Positions 9,510-20,059 of a stretch of 64,000 bases of DNA are shown piece by piece; the stretch's first letter is position 1, and the number at the start of each line of letters is the position of its first letter. Under the pieces are notes generated by a model. It was not told the origin of the DNA. It did no database searches and saw only the letters and a program-made list of their open reading frames with translations. This DNA comes from Allomyces arbusculus (taxonomy: Eukaryota; Blastocladiomycota; Blastocladiomycetes; Blastocladiales; Blastocladiaceae): contig JADHYV010000055.1 in assembly GCA_027604705.1 (NCBI GenBank), positions 62,001-126,000 of the forward strand. The letters are read 5' to 3'. A program made the position numbers and the translations under genes.

Positions 9510-11225
9510 ATGCCCAGTGCACCAACGAGGCCGCGGATTGCGGCCGCGGCCATTTTGCTGCTACTCGCGACCACCGCGGCCGTCACGGGCGCCGATTTTG
9601 CCATGGACAAGACCAAGTCGACCTCAGGCAGCGCGTGTGCGGTCGTCAACAACCGACTCTACGCGTTTGGCGGCTATCTCGCGACGGCCGGCGACACCAG
9701 GCCAGCCATGGCCAAAGGCATCTACTCGATTGATCTCTCGCAGCCCTTTTCCGCCAGCGACCCGCCAATCACCACGCACGGCGTCTTCGACATCCCCGCT
9801 TCGGGGCTCGTCGACACGAATGCCGTGGTTTTGGGCGACGGCAAGATTCTGATTGCAAGTGGGACGACGCCCAAAGACATCAACAATTCGACGTTCATCT
9901 TCAACCCGAGCGACAACAGCATCACGCCGGGGCCCGAAATCAAGTCGGGTCGCTACCCGCACCCTTCCAGCATGGCAAATGCGGTCACGGCCAGCGACAA
10001 GTACTCGGCGGTCCCGATTTATGGCGGGATCCAGGAAGACAAGTCGCACGCATCGAGCATGTTGCTGGTCACGTCCTCGTCGTCGTCGGTCGTGACTTCT
10101 CGCCCAGCCGACCTCGTGCCGCGCGAGTTTGCGTCGGTCATGCGGTTCAATGGATCTCAGCTACTCGTCTCGGGTGGGTTCGGTGACGATTACCAAAAGG
10201 ACTCGTGGCTCTTTGACGAGTCGTCGCAGTCATGGTCCAAGGCCAAGTGGGCGATGACGCAGGGTCGCTACTTCCACCGCTCTGTCGTCTACGGCTCCAA
10301 GCCCTACCTGATCACGGTCGGCGGCTACTCGTCCGCAAAGCCCTACACGCTCGTCGAGACGGTCGACCTCAGCGCCAACTCGCCCACCTCGACGGCCAGC
10401 ACCGTCGTGAACGCAGACGACGGGCCCAAGTCGGTTGTGTCCGGGTGCATGGCGCTCGTCGGCGACACGCTTCTCTACCTCGGCGGCACACTTACAAACG
10501 ACGCTGGCACTAACTTTGGCGCGTATCTGCCGCTCGTGTCCCTGCTCAAGATCGAGACGGCCAACAACGGCCTGCAGTTCCGGTGGATTACCGACTTCAA
10601 GCCCGCGCCTTCGACTTCGTCGACTAAGTCAGGCAGCGGGAACAGCAGCAACGGCGGCTCTGACTCGGGATCATCGTCGTCGTCGGCGTCAGGGGCGAGC
10701 AGCTCGGACAAGGGGTCGGTCACGACCGAGTCGTCTGGTCTCTCGACAGGCGCGATTGTCGGGATTGCGATTGGCGCCGCCGTCGTTGGTGCCGTGGCCG
10801 TGTTCGGCGTCCTGCAGTACCGCCGCCGCCAGCATATTCCTGACGCGCCGAAACCGGTGCAGCCCACCCCTGCGCCGCCCGCCGAACCCACCCAGCAGAA
10901 CATGTACGTACAGTCGCAAGCGTACGCGCAAGCGCAGAACACGTACGCGCAGCCGCAGAATACGGTCGTGCAGCCGCAACAGACGTGGGCGCAACCGCAA
11001 CCGCAGCAGCAGCCCCAGCCGACGTGGGTGCAACCGCAGCAGCCGCAGTACACGGGGCCATCGTATGTGGCGATGCCCGTCCCGCCGACGCCATCCACGC
11101 CCACGGTGCTCTCGGAGCCGACGACGCTCGTGTCGTCGACGGGCGTCGGGTACCTCATGGACCCGGACACGATGCAGCGGCGGCAGAGCTCGGCCAGTGG
11201 GGCTGGGTACGCACCCCACAAGTGA
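9510..11225 (+). CDS. membrane-anchored kelch beta-propeller protein, copy 2
   Basis: The start is ATG 9510, which opens a signal peptide (MPSAPTRPRIAAAAILLLLA, cleavage about VTGA|DFA). The frame is open upstream to 9216, but that part lacks secretory character. The product is 571 aa. The mature N-terminus DFAMDKTKSTSGSACA is identical to copy 1, and the blades follow in the same order (NNRLYAFGGYL, AVVLGDGKILIASG, AVPIYGGIQ, QLLVSGGFGDDY, YLITVGGYSSAK, TLLYLGGT). A Ser/Gly linker, a membrane helix (AIVGIAIGAAVVGAVAVFG) and basic RRRQ come next. The tail of about 110 residues has repeated [Y/W]xQPQ units (TWAQPQPQQQPQPTWVQPQQ) and ends LVSSTGVGYLMDPDTMQRR. It is a recent tandem duplicate of copy 1, and the tail is more repeat-rich. 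Confidence 0.86.
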   Translation: MPSAPTRPRIAAAAILLLLATTAAVTGADFAMDKTKSTSGSACAVVNNRLYAFGGYLATAGDTRPAMAKGIYSIDLSQPFSASDPPITTHGVFDIPASGLVDTNAVVLGDGKILIASGTTPKDINNSTFIFNPSDNSITPGPEIKSGRYPHPSSMANAVTASDKYSAVPIYGGIQEDKSHASSMLLVTSSSSSVVTSRPADLVPREFASVMRFNGSQLLVSGGFGDDYQKDSWLFDESSQSWSKAKWAMTQGRYFHRSVVYGSKPYLITVGGYSSAKPYTLVETVDLSANSPTSTASTVVNADDGPKSVVSGCMALVGDTLLYLGGTLTNDAGTNFGAYLPLVSLLKIETANNGLQFRWITDFKPAPSTSSTKSGSGNSSNGGSDSGSSSSSASGASSSDKGSVTTESSGLSTGAIVGIAIGAAVVGAVAVFGVLQYRRRQHIPDAPKPVQPTPAPPAEPTQQNMYVQSQAYAQAQNTYAQPQNTVVQPQQTWAQPQPQQQPQPTWVQPQQPQYTGPSYVAMPVPPTPSTPTVLSEPTTLVSSTGVGYLMDPDTMQRRQSSASGAGYAPHK

Positions 11226-12481
11226 TTTGTGGCAAGGGCGGTTTTGGAGCGCTCTCGAGGAAGAATCAGTGGGCTTCTGGTTAGAAGCGATATCATCGAA
11301 AGGATAAGAAATAGACGTCCAGGTCGTGACGATTGTGGATTGTGGTTTACTTGATCTATTTGACGTGAGCAACAGCACATGGTTCTCCCAGGTTCTTGTT
11401 GCCCCGCTGGCCATTTCCCTTCGTACGATCTGCCAAAGATTGTCCGCACCGGCTGTCGAAACATCAAAACAGTGAATCGCGACGGGAGTGAGTGGGGAGA
11501 GTGGAAATTTTTGTTGATGTGTATTATGGAGCCATGACGCATGCATGCCAACAGTGATCCGTTCACAATTGGGGAACCTATTTGCAAAGCACCATTTATG
11601 ACCGTGAGCTGAAAACTGGCGGGTGGAGAAGGAAGGTTGCACAGTTCCAGTTTGATTTCAAACCACAGAAGCTGACGAAGGCAACGTGTGAGCAATAGGA
11701 GATACGACGCACGCGCATAACGAAGTGATAGTGGAGCTGCCCGCACGAACGAGGCCTGGCCACAAATTGCTGGTCGCAATTTTGGATGTAAACGGGATGT
11801 ACGTGTTCACAACGGTCCGGCACACCCCGCATGACCGCCCTGAACCATGCCAGTCAAAATGTGTGGGTGGAAGTGAAGCCTTGTGAGGATACCGGCCACT
11901 TCCCGCATCATGAACGTACATCTTCAGCTCACCCTGCTCGTTTGCGCGACAATTACCCGCGCCCACGCCGCTGCCACTTGTGATTTTCGGTAGCGATCAG
12001 GGGAACACGAACGACAAACCACAGCAGTTCGTGGGCAGCAAGGGGGCAATTGAACCAGCCAACGTTTCAATCGAGGCAGCCCACACCGATCCCACACTGG
12101 AGCTTTCAATGGCGTTCATCAAGGAGGCTGTATGGTGAGATGGATCTCAGGCCAGGTCCCTGGGTGGCCCAATGGAGGCGCCAGATTGACTCGTATGGGT
12201 ACTTCAACCCAACATGCACTAACTATCTTTGCTTGTTCGACCAACCATTTGACCGGGCGCAGAAGAAAAAAATCATTAAAAATTCGTTTGTTTTACATCT
12301 TTTTGGCGTAGGAGCGCGACCAGGGGATGGAAAATGAGTGCTGACACGATTGCAGGCTCAGAATACATGTCGACTCGCGCTCTCAACCCTCAGCGCCGAG
12401 CTTTTCTCGATCTCTCTGAAGCCCTCGCCTCCCCTCTGGACAGTCTCGCGCGCCCCGTGCCAAACTCAAGTTTGCACCAGG
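11226..12481. other. spacer between kelch copy 2 and the kelch relic
   Basis: About 1.25 kb with no gene recognised. Long minus-strand frames entering from 10.5-11.7 kb are antisense shadows of kelch copy 2. Confidence 0.5.
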
Positions 12482-13840
12482 ATGGCCACAATCCGATCTG
12501 CCAGCAGCCTGCCTTGGACCGCGCTGGCCGCGTCTTTCATGCTGCTCATCACGGCTGCGACTTCGATACTTTTGCTCGCGACCACTTCGACCGTCCACGC
12601 CGACTGTGTCGTGGATAAGGTCAAGTCGACGGCGGGCAGCGCACGCGCGGCTGCCAACAACCGACTCTACGCGTTTGGCGGGTACTTGGCCAATGCTGGC
12701 GATATAGAGTCGTCCATGATCGACGGCATTCACTCGATTGATCTGTCGCAGCCGTTTTCAGCCAACGACCCGCCTGTAGCCTCCACGGCGTCATTGATGC
12801 CTCTGTCGCAGGCATGAATGCCATTGTTTTGGGTGACGGCAAGATTTTGATCGCGGGCGGCAGCACGAACGTTAACATCAGTAACTTCACGTTCTTGTTC
12901 AGCCCAAGCGACAATATCTTGGCGTCTGGTCTGGGATTGGAATCAAGTCTGGTCGGTACCCGCGCACGTCGAGCCTAGCTCTTGCGGCGAAGGCGGCGGA
13001 CAAGTACACGGCGGTGCCGATTTATGGTGGTGTGCAGCCCGACAAGTCGTACGCGGCGAGCACATTGCTCGCCACGTCCACCTCATCGTCGGTCGGGATG
13101 GCAAGGCCCGCAGACCTGGCTCCACGTGAGTTTGCATCGGTGATGCAGTTCAACGGTTCGCAGCTGCTTGTCTCATGTGCTTTCGGTGACGACCATCAGA
13201 AAGACTTGTGGCTGTTTGACGAGGCATCGCAGTCGTGAACCAAGGCCTAGTGGACAATGATCATGGGCCGCTACTTTCACCGTTCGGTCCTGTCCGGCCC
13301 GAGCCTTACCTGATTAATTTTGGTGGCTACTCGTCCATGACGCTTCACGCACTCGTGATGGTCGATTCGAACGCCAACTCCCCGCGTCGTCGCCTGCTAC
13401 TATCGTCAACGAGATCGCCATTGGCGCTGCTGTTGTGGGTGCTACGGCCGTTTTTGACATCTTGTAGTACCGCTGCAGTCAATGAATGCCTTCCGCTGAG
13501 GACCTTGGCATGCAGAAGCCCGCTCAACACGACCTGGCGCCATTCACCGAACCCGCGCTGCAACCCTCGTCCACGCAGCCGCAGAGCACGTCCGCGCCGC
13601 CGCCGCAGCAGCCGTCACAGCAGCAACCCACAGCCGCAGCGGATTTGTGCCCAGCCGCAACATACATGAGCGCACCAGCAAGCGCACACCAACGCCCAGC
13701 CGTGCATGGGTGCGCCTGTGATCCCACCCGTACCCGCCACGCCCACACGCTCGGAGCCGACAAACCTCGTCTCGAAAACGGGTGTTGGTTACCTCGTGGA
13801 TCCCGACACGATGCAGCGGCCGCAGAGTTCGGTTAGCGGC
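12482..13840 (+). pseudogene. decayed kelch membrane protein, copy 3
   Basis: Same strand and order as copies 1 and 2. ATG 12482 still opens a signal peptide (ALAASFMLLITAATSILLLA, then VHADCVVDKVKSTAGSA) and the first blade NNRLYAFGGYLANAG. The frame breaks after about 110 residues. Later blades appear in other frames: VLGDGKILIAGG (about 12830), MPIYGGVQPDKSYAAS (13014) and GSQLLVSCAFGDDHQ (13160). The Ser/Gly linker is largely deleted: the remnant helix AIGAAVVGATAVFDIL follows blade 6 closely. The end motif survives as LVSKTGVGYLVDPDTMQR (about 13760-13820). Several frameshifts and stops plus the deletion make this clearly non-functional as written. Confidence 0.8.
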
Positions 13841-14612
13841 CCTCATGTGAGGACGAACGTTTTTGCATCCCGCAAGTACTGTAATGAGTCTGTGGTCCAT
13901 TTTTTGAAGTTCCATTGTCAGCCCATCTGCGGCTTTGGAAGTTGCTACCTCGCATTCAATACAAGTTATTGATGGTTGCTACATGTCAGCTGGAAGCAAA
14001 CATCTTCCACTATATCGCTTTTTGGCGCTGTCAACAACCATCAAAGACATGGATTGAACCGCCTGCTGGAGAATTCAGTTGCATGTTATCAGTGCGGTTT
14101 TGACAAGAGTTGCCAGATTCAACCGTTGCGGTTGATCCTAGTTTTTGCGCCAGACAGTTCAGAACGTTTTGGAGTGGGCGTCCTTGCGCGTGGACGGTGG
14201 AGAACGATCAGGAAGCCCATAGCAACTACCAACGCAACTCTGTGAGCGGCAGGGCTGGATCTGAGCGACAAGGACGGCGACCCATCTTTGGCGATGGACA
14301 CAACCAAACAGGCGGCACAGCGGTGTTGCTTGTGAGGGTACAATTTCGACTTAGACGCGACCAGATTTGAGGTTTTGGAAGCGTCCCAATGGAGGTGCAA
14401 AGTCACTATGGATCAATTTGTGGATTAAATTACATGTCTTTGATGCTCTAATTGTCAATGTCCTCTCAGCTTTGCATCACATTTATGCTATTGAGCCCAA
14501 GTCACAGTCTTGTGCCAGGAAATAAGGAAAAAACAAATTTATTGGGCGGTGAGTAGTCGGCTGGCCGGATTCGTGCCAGCTTGACCCGTTAATGATAGTA
14601 AATCACACTTAT
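13841..14612. other. intergenic, nothing recognised
   Basis: AT-richer than its surroundings. It separates the kelch relic from the convergent UBXN11-like gene. No frame, repeat or RNA gene could be supported. Confidence 0.5.
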
Positions 14613-16027
14613 CTAGTCCCAATCAAGCACGACGCTCCCCGTCAGCCCCTGCTCTTCAAACGACACCTTTTCGTCAACGACCGTCCCCATGGGTCCGCGC
14701 AGCCGCCGCGGCCGAGGCCGCTGCTTGTCGCGACCAATCGTGCCCTCGCGCATCAACCACGCGACAACGGCACCCGGCGCATCGTGGGGATGACAAGCGA
14801 CCACACTTGCACCGTGCTGCGACCGGACCTTGACCCGCATCGGCGAGTCGCCGCCGTTGGGGACGAGAACCGCGGGCGGCTGCGCCTTGGCTGGTGACAC
14901 CGGAATGCCGCGGCGCACGGGGACGCAAAAAGACGGCGTTGGTCTGGCGCGCGGCGGTGGGATGGGTGGTAGGTACGCACTCGAAGTATGGTCGACGACA
15001 TGAAGCCGAACTATGTACCGACTTGTGAAGTGAGTTGATGGCCGGGCAGCGATGCATGCGGAAAGATGGGCGTACCGCCATCGGGAAAGTCGGTCTTGAG
15101 CGTCTCGGGAATGTACCCGTCGCGCACATCGCGCCAGAAAGCATAGCCTTCACTCGACATCCATTCTCGCACGGTGCCGCGGCACGCGAACCCATTGTGA
15201 AAGACAATGACCTGCATTGGACCAGGTCGAGTTTAGACCGGCGCTCAAATGAGAGCATTCGATCCAAACCAGCGTACCGGCAGGACAGGACAAGTCTCGT
15301 CAGTACCCTCGCTCAACGCTGTTATGCAGGATTGTAGCTCTTCAATTGACGGAACTTCCATCAAACTCTCGCGCTGCTCCTCGGCTTGTGCGAGCAAAAC
15401 GTCCTTGGCCTGGATTTCACCACGCAGTTGAACAAGCTCTTGCTCAAGCGATGCGATCCGCGCAGCCATGGTCGCAATCAAGTCTCCGGGGGCAGCCGTT
15501 TCCGGCAAGTCAGCGTCATTCGACGATGCCGTCGAAGCCGGGCGCGACGGGATCAGTGGGTCGAGTCGAGCGAGCGACGACATGGATTCAACACGTGGAG
15601 GAGCAGGCCGTCGCGCCGACGACCGTCGCGGCTTCGGTCCCAACGGTGCGACAGGATGCATGGCAGCGACGAGTGACCGTTCAATTGGACAAGCGACGGG
15701 CGGAACGTTCGTGGTCAAGGAGGCCAAACTCGGAAGAGGACTTGTCCTCGTGCCGGGCGTCGCTGTGTCAAACGGGCTGGACGAGATCTTGGAGGTGGAT
15801 GCACGAGAAGCGCCGGGAATTGTGGGCCGCGGCGGGACAACAATTGATGCCGTGATTTGCGGGAGCGGGAGCGGGTGCCGCGGGCGCTGCCCACTGATGG
15901 AAAGAGCCCCGGCTTCGACGGCCGAAGAATCGTGGCCGGACCAAGGGCGTGTGCTCAGTGGCCTCGAGTTGGTGTCGCGGGACGGGTACATGGTCGCTTG
16001 TGTGTTCGTGCAGGCCAAGTCGAACAT
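14613..16027 (-). CDS. UBXN11-like protein with SEP and UBX-like domains
   Basis: Three exons (16027-15278, 15211-15076, 15010-14613) give 1284 nt and 427 aa; the introns are 66 and 65 bp with GTACGC donors. The N-terminal half is disordered (Pro/Ser), followed by a coiled coil (MAARIASLEQELVQLRGEIQ). Exons 2-3 form a SEP domain, seen as VIVFHNGFACRG, RDVRDGYIPETLKTDFPDG and, across the intron, VRLHVVDHTSS. A Pro-rich linker leads to a beta-grasp-like end (MRVKVRSQHGASVVACHP, then GSVVLDWD at the stop) in the UBX position. The order coiled coil-SEP-UBX is that of UBXN11 (Socius). SEP/UBX proteins generally act as p97/Cdc48 adaptors, but the usual FPR loop of UBX is not visible, so p97 binding is uncertain. 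An alternative start is ATG 15991. Confidence 0.72.
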
Positions 16028-16171
16028 CGTCTGCGGGTTCGCTCCTTGCGGTGCTGGTCGAAATTCGGCTCTGCACAGATGTCTATAGTTAATTGCGGCA
16101 AGTCTTGCCGCTCAGATCACAAATCTACGGGTGCGTCGGTCGCGGCACCGAAGGCATGTTATCCTTCAGCG

Positions 16172-17523
16172 ATGTTGAAGACAAGCATCGCTGCTCGGGT
16201 GCACGCGATCACGTTGAACATAAAAGCAACAAGAATTTTCAAGACAGTACTGACGCACATGCAGGACCAGTACGATCACAACTCGTTGCTCAATCTCGCA
16301 CTTGCATCACCTGTGTTTTTTGCGCCAGCTGCGCGCTTTGGCCATTCGACACGCCAACCGGATCGACCGGTCGCGGGTCAAGGAATGGTGGACACAGCCT
16401 GGCTTTGACCCGCGCAACGCTCCCGTTGGTTCATTGCTGGTTACTGGCCCGGGCAAGGATGGGCGCCGGTGGCTTTTCCTCGTCCTGCCACCACGGATAC
16501 CATCTCGTCGATCTGCATTTGCCGGGCCAGAGGTCTACATTCCTGCGCCACGTTGGACTCTGTAGCTCGTCCCGGCCCGCCAATTACATTTCTACCAAAT
16601 TGCTGGGAAGATGAAGGAGGAGATAGTTGACTACCAGCCGATTCCGCCCAATCGTCGCTTCCTCACGATTGGACCAGCAAAAGGGACCACGTCGTACTTG
16701 CCACCGACGCTCGTTGAGCCAAGGTCGTTTTGTGCAGTACTGTTTTACTTTCTGCTGCCATGACCTATGATGGCCTTGACGCGTGCGTTACCAAATCTGC
16801 CCGCGGTGAAAGTGTTCAAGCTCGGAACGTGCTTGCCCATTGGCGTCGACCGTGTCGTCAAATGCCTCCCTCGCACCATAATGCACGAGCTGAAGCTGAC
16901 CATGGACGGCCGCGAGGAGCGCTCCACGCTGATGCGGCTCGCCAAAGTGATGCCCGTTGCCGTTGATACTCTGAAGATGACGAGTTACGTCGAGCGTACT
17001 CCTGATTACGGAGGTGAGCACACCGAAGAAACCGATGCGCGCGGCGCTTGGGCAGCCTGGTCACCTGTACACCTCGCGCCACGCGCGGCGCAGTGGCTGC
17101 CAAGCCTCCACCACCTCGATTTGGAAATGAACAAGCTCGACACGCTCCCGACGCTGCTCCCACCTTCATTGCGTGTGCTCACGATCGGCCACAATCCACT
17201 GGCCAAGATGTGGCGCGCCACTTGCCGTGGGTGCGTGCACCTCCGCCGAGCATGCAGGTGCTTCGGATCGACAAGTACAGCAAGCGATGCTTTTCATGTA
17301 TGTTGTTTGCGCATCCTCACGTGCGCCGTCGCAACTGGCCTCTGAAGCTCGCGCAACGTGTGATCAAGTGGGCCGAGAGATGCCAGCCCAGAAGTTGCGC
17401 GAGGTGTTTCATTTGATTGGTGGGGACCGCGAGTTTTTGGAGCGGCAGTTGAGCAAGATGGACGGCGGGGGTATGCTGGCGATTACGAAAATGTTTTGGC
17501 CAGAGCTGTTCAAGAATAAATAG
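16172..17523 (+). pseudogene. decayed F-box-like/leucine-rich-repeat gene, copy 2
   Basis: This is the most complete member of the family. The F-box-like head begins at ATG 16172 (TRIFKTVLTHMQDQYDHNSL, NLALASPVFFAPAA). The continuation LRALAIRHANRIDRSRVKEW and LVLPPRIPSRR is in another frame from about 16330. From 16767 comes the LRR body: LPNLPAVKVFKLGTCLPIG, VDRVVKCLPRTIMHELKLTM, LAKVMPVAVDTLKM and LPSLHHLDLEMNKLDTLPTL. The closing block (LPWVRAPPPSMQVLRI, RRRNWPLKLAQRVIKWAE, KLREVFHLIGGDREFLERQL) ends at 17523 after two more frame changes. About four breaks are visible, so I call it a pseudogene, although sequencing indels cannot be excluded. The intact ancestor would be a cytosolic LRR protein of about 450 aa with an F-box-like head. 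Confidence 0.62.
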
Positions 17524-17883
17524 TTTCGCATCGTCAGTGCAGGCTGCCATTGTAGCTTGTAACAGACAAGTTTCATTCGCTTGTCATGACTATTCCTCTG
17601 CAGCCGTCTTATCGATTTGCATTGCGCAAGTCATTGCGCAAGATCGGCGCAATGAGTACCCGTTGAAAATCTGTCAGCGCTCTTGTTGACCTTTTGTTAA
17701 CCTCTTGTCGCTCTTATGATGTAAACTGGATGATCTTCTCGCGTTTCAGGCAGTCGCGCTTATGGCCGGTCGGTCAGCGAACAGGATGTCGAGGCATCTC
17801 TCCAATATCCATCCCTGCTCGCGACTACTACGCACCAGCAACACCTGCCAGCAACGTTTGCTGTAACATATTGCTCTTGCTTT

Positions 17884-19021
17884 GCGGTGCTTTTACCCGA
17901 CCGCGCTCGTTCGGGACCACTTTCCGCCGACGCTCATCAAGCTCAAGGTCATTTCGCACAATTCTACGTAAATTTCCGCTGCCACCATCACGGCCTTGAC
18001 CCGCGTGTTTCCCAATTTGCCTGCTCTGAACGTGTTCCATCTTGGTCCGTGCACGGCCGTTGGCGTTGACCGTGTCGTCAAGTGTCTTTCGCGACCTCAA
18101 TCTCAAGCTGAAATTGGACACGCGCGAGAATTTGTCCGCGCTGATGCAGCTCGCCAAGACCATGCCTGTGGCCGTCAATACGTTCAAGCTCATGACTGAA
18201 ATGGAGCCCACCAACGATTACGATGAAGAGTTTCCTGATGAGGCCGACGTGCATGCTGCACTTGGACAATCCGGTCCCGTCGCAAAGCAACCTGCGTTCC
18301 GCATTCCGCGCGAGATCCTGGCCAAGCTGCTGGCGGCGCGCGAGTTGCATCTCTACGTGCCGTTTTTTGACGCGGGCGTCGTGTCGCACTTGAAGATCCC
18401 CGAGGACGTGATGCACATGGAGCTCGAGCAAGAGTATGTGGCGGGCCGTTCCTTGCGGCGCTGGGCCCCAAGCTGCCAAAAACATTGATCTCGCCCTCTC
18501 TCACCTGGGCTGGTCCGTTTGGGCCAACGAGCTCGCGCAAGGACTGTTCCCGTACCTTCTGGCGATGCTCGAGACGCTCAGTCTGCTGGAACCGGATCAC
18601 GCTGAAGCACCTCGCGCCATGCATGGCGTGGTGGCCACCGAACCTCCACCATCTTAATCTGGAATTGAACACGCTTGACACACTTTTCGACGCCACTCCC
18701 TCCTGCGCTCCGCGTGCTTGCAATTAACAACAACCTGCTCGCTGAGAACGCGACGTGCCACGTGGTGTGGATCCGTGCGCTCCCTACAACCCTACAGACA
18801 CTCCCATCAATCAAAGCATGCCGCTGCTCGTGCACCTGCACGTACGTCGCCACAACTGGCCCCTCAAGCTCGCACAGTGCGTGCTCAAGTGGCCCAGAGA
18901 TGCCAACATGGCGTGGTTGTACGAGGTGTTTCATTTGATCGATGGGAACCCCGAGCCTGTGCAGGAAGAGATGCTCCTGATGGATGCGTCGCGAATGAAG
19001 CCAAGCAAGCAATCGCGCCCG
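17884..19021 (+). pseudogene. decayed leucine-rich-repeat gene, copy 3 (tandem with copy 2)
   Basis: The order matches copy 2 without the head. It starts with LVRDHFPPTLIKLKV, then ALTRVFPNLPALNVFHLGPC, GVDRVVKCL, LMQLAKTMPVAVNTFKLMTE and LHHLNLELNTLDTL. The close is VVWIRALPTTLQTLP, VRRHNWPLKLAQCVLKWP and LYEVFHLIDGNPEPVQEEM. The blocks lie in three different frames with at least four breaks. A 148-codon piece (18042-18488) is the longest open part and includes a segment (ILAKLLAARELHLYVPFFDA) not preserved in copy 2. It is a tandem duplicate of copy 2, with only about 0.4 kb between them. Confidence 0.6.
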
Positions 19022-19476
19022 GTTGACAAAGTTACCAAACGGGCACCGAATTGTCGTTGTAGTGTGCGGGAAGCAGATCAGACACTGCTACTTTCTCTTC
19101 TACGCGGTACTCGCGTCCTCATGTATCACAACAGGCAAAGCATGCAACCAATTCAGGGTGGAGAGCGAAGGGGACGCAATGAGGAACAACACGGAGTGGA
19201 AACGGTGAAGAGATGATGGAGATGACAGAGTGCGGGACGATAGCGATGTGGCAGAGCGTAGGCATCGGTGCACGCCGGTTCGGTTAGGCTCCCGAGGTGC
19301 TGGTGCGATGCGGTGGCTCTGGCGCCGAGGAAGGTTCGTGAGTTGCTTCTCGCGCGTCCCGCACCGGCCACAGGATATCCACGTGAGACATGCGCACCAA
19401 CACAGTTCAATTTAGAAATGCCGGTCGAGCAGCACATCGTGCAACTCGGTCGACGCGGCCATCGACCGCGACAATT

Positions 19477-19746
19477 CGAGCATGTTTTGGACCACTGCAC
19501 GCCAATGTTGAGCGTCGACAGGCCGAGGTAGACAAACCCGACGTTCACAGCCGTCATGAGGACCCAATACGACTTAAGAGCGCTCAGTTCCTTGTTGCGC
19601 ATCTCGCGCAGCTCGGCGGCAAACGACAACTCCCACGCAAAGTACTTGATGATGCGAATGCCCCGCAACACCCCTTGCGTCTCTTCTACGCGTGCATCAG
19701 TGCGCGAAATGAGCTTTTTCTGGCGCTTTTCCACGAGCCTGAACAC
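19477..19746 (-). pseudogene. fragment of an ABCC-type ABC transporter membrane domain
   Basis: About 90 residues match the intracellular coupling region of the first transmembrane domain of MRP/ABCC transporters: KRQKKLISRTDARVEETQGV, LRGIRIIKYFAWE and ELREMRNKELSALKSYWVL, then a hydrophobic stretch (VNVGFVYLGLSTLNIGVQW). ABCC proteins are normally about 1300-1600 aa with two ATPase domains. Neither an ATPase domain nor the rest of the membrane domain is seen on either side. Upstream, TTCAG directly before the matching codons looks like a splice acceptor, so this may be one orphaned exon. It is a truncated relic. Confidence 0.65.
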
Positions 19747-20059
19747 TTCAAGAATTGAATCGTTGATGGCAGCATTTTAACTGCCATAGCTTTGACTCTG
19801 TTTTCAACACGTTTTCAGAGACGGTCTGATATGAGGCAAAATGTCTGCCCATTTCCTTGTCAAAAACACTGTATGAACTGACCTCTACACTCGAGACTCA
19901 GCCATCTTTTTGGACAGGCGTGTCGCTTCGATGCAAGCGAGCTAGCCATGCACCTTTGAAGTGCTGAAAGCGTGCGCCAGCAGGATGCAGGCCCAGGAAT
20001 TGGAACAACTGGGAGTAAAATGACAATATCACCGCTCTGAATAATAGAAAACACTCAAA
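19747..20059. other. intergenic, nothing recognised
   Basis: Short spacer between the ABCC fragment and the 3' end of the DUF4246 gene. No feature is supported. Confidence 0.5.

Noticed and set aside
10475-11779. 434-codon minus-strand frame opposite kelch copy 2
   Set aside because: It overlaps a conserved plus-strand gene and its Cys/Gly runs mirror the CAG repeats of the tail on the other strand. It is a shadow frame.
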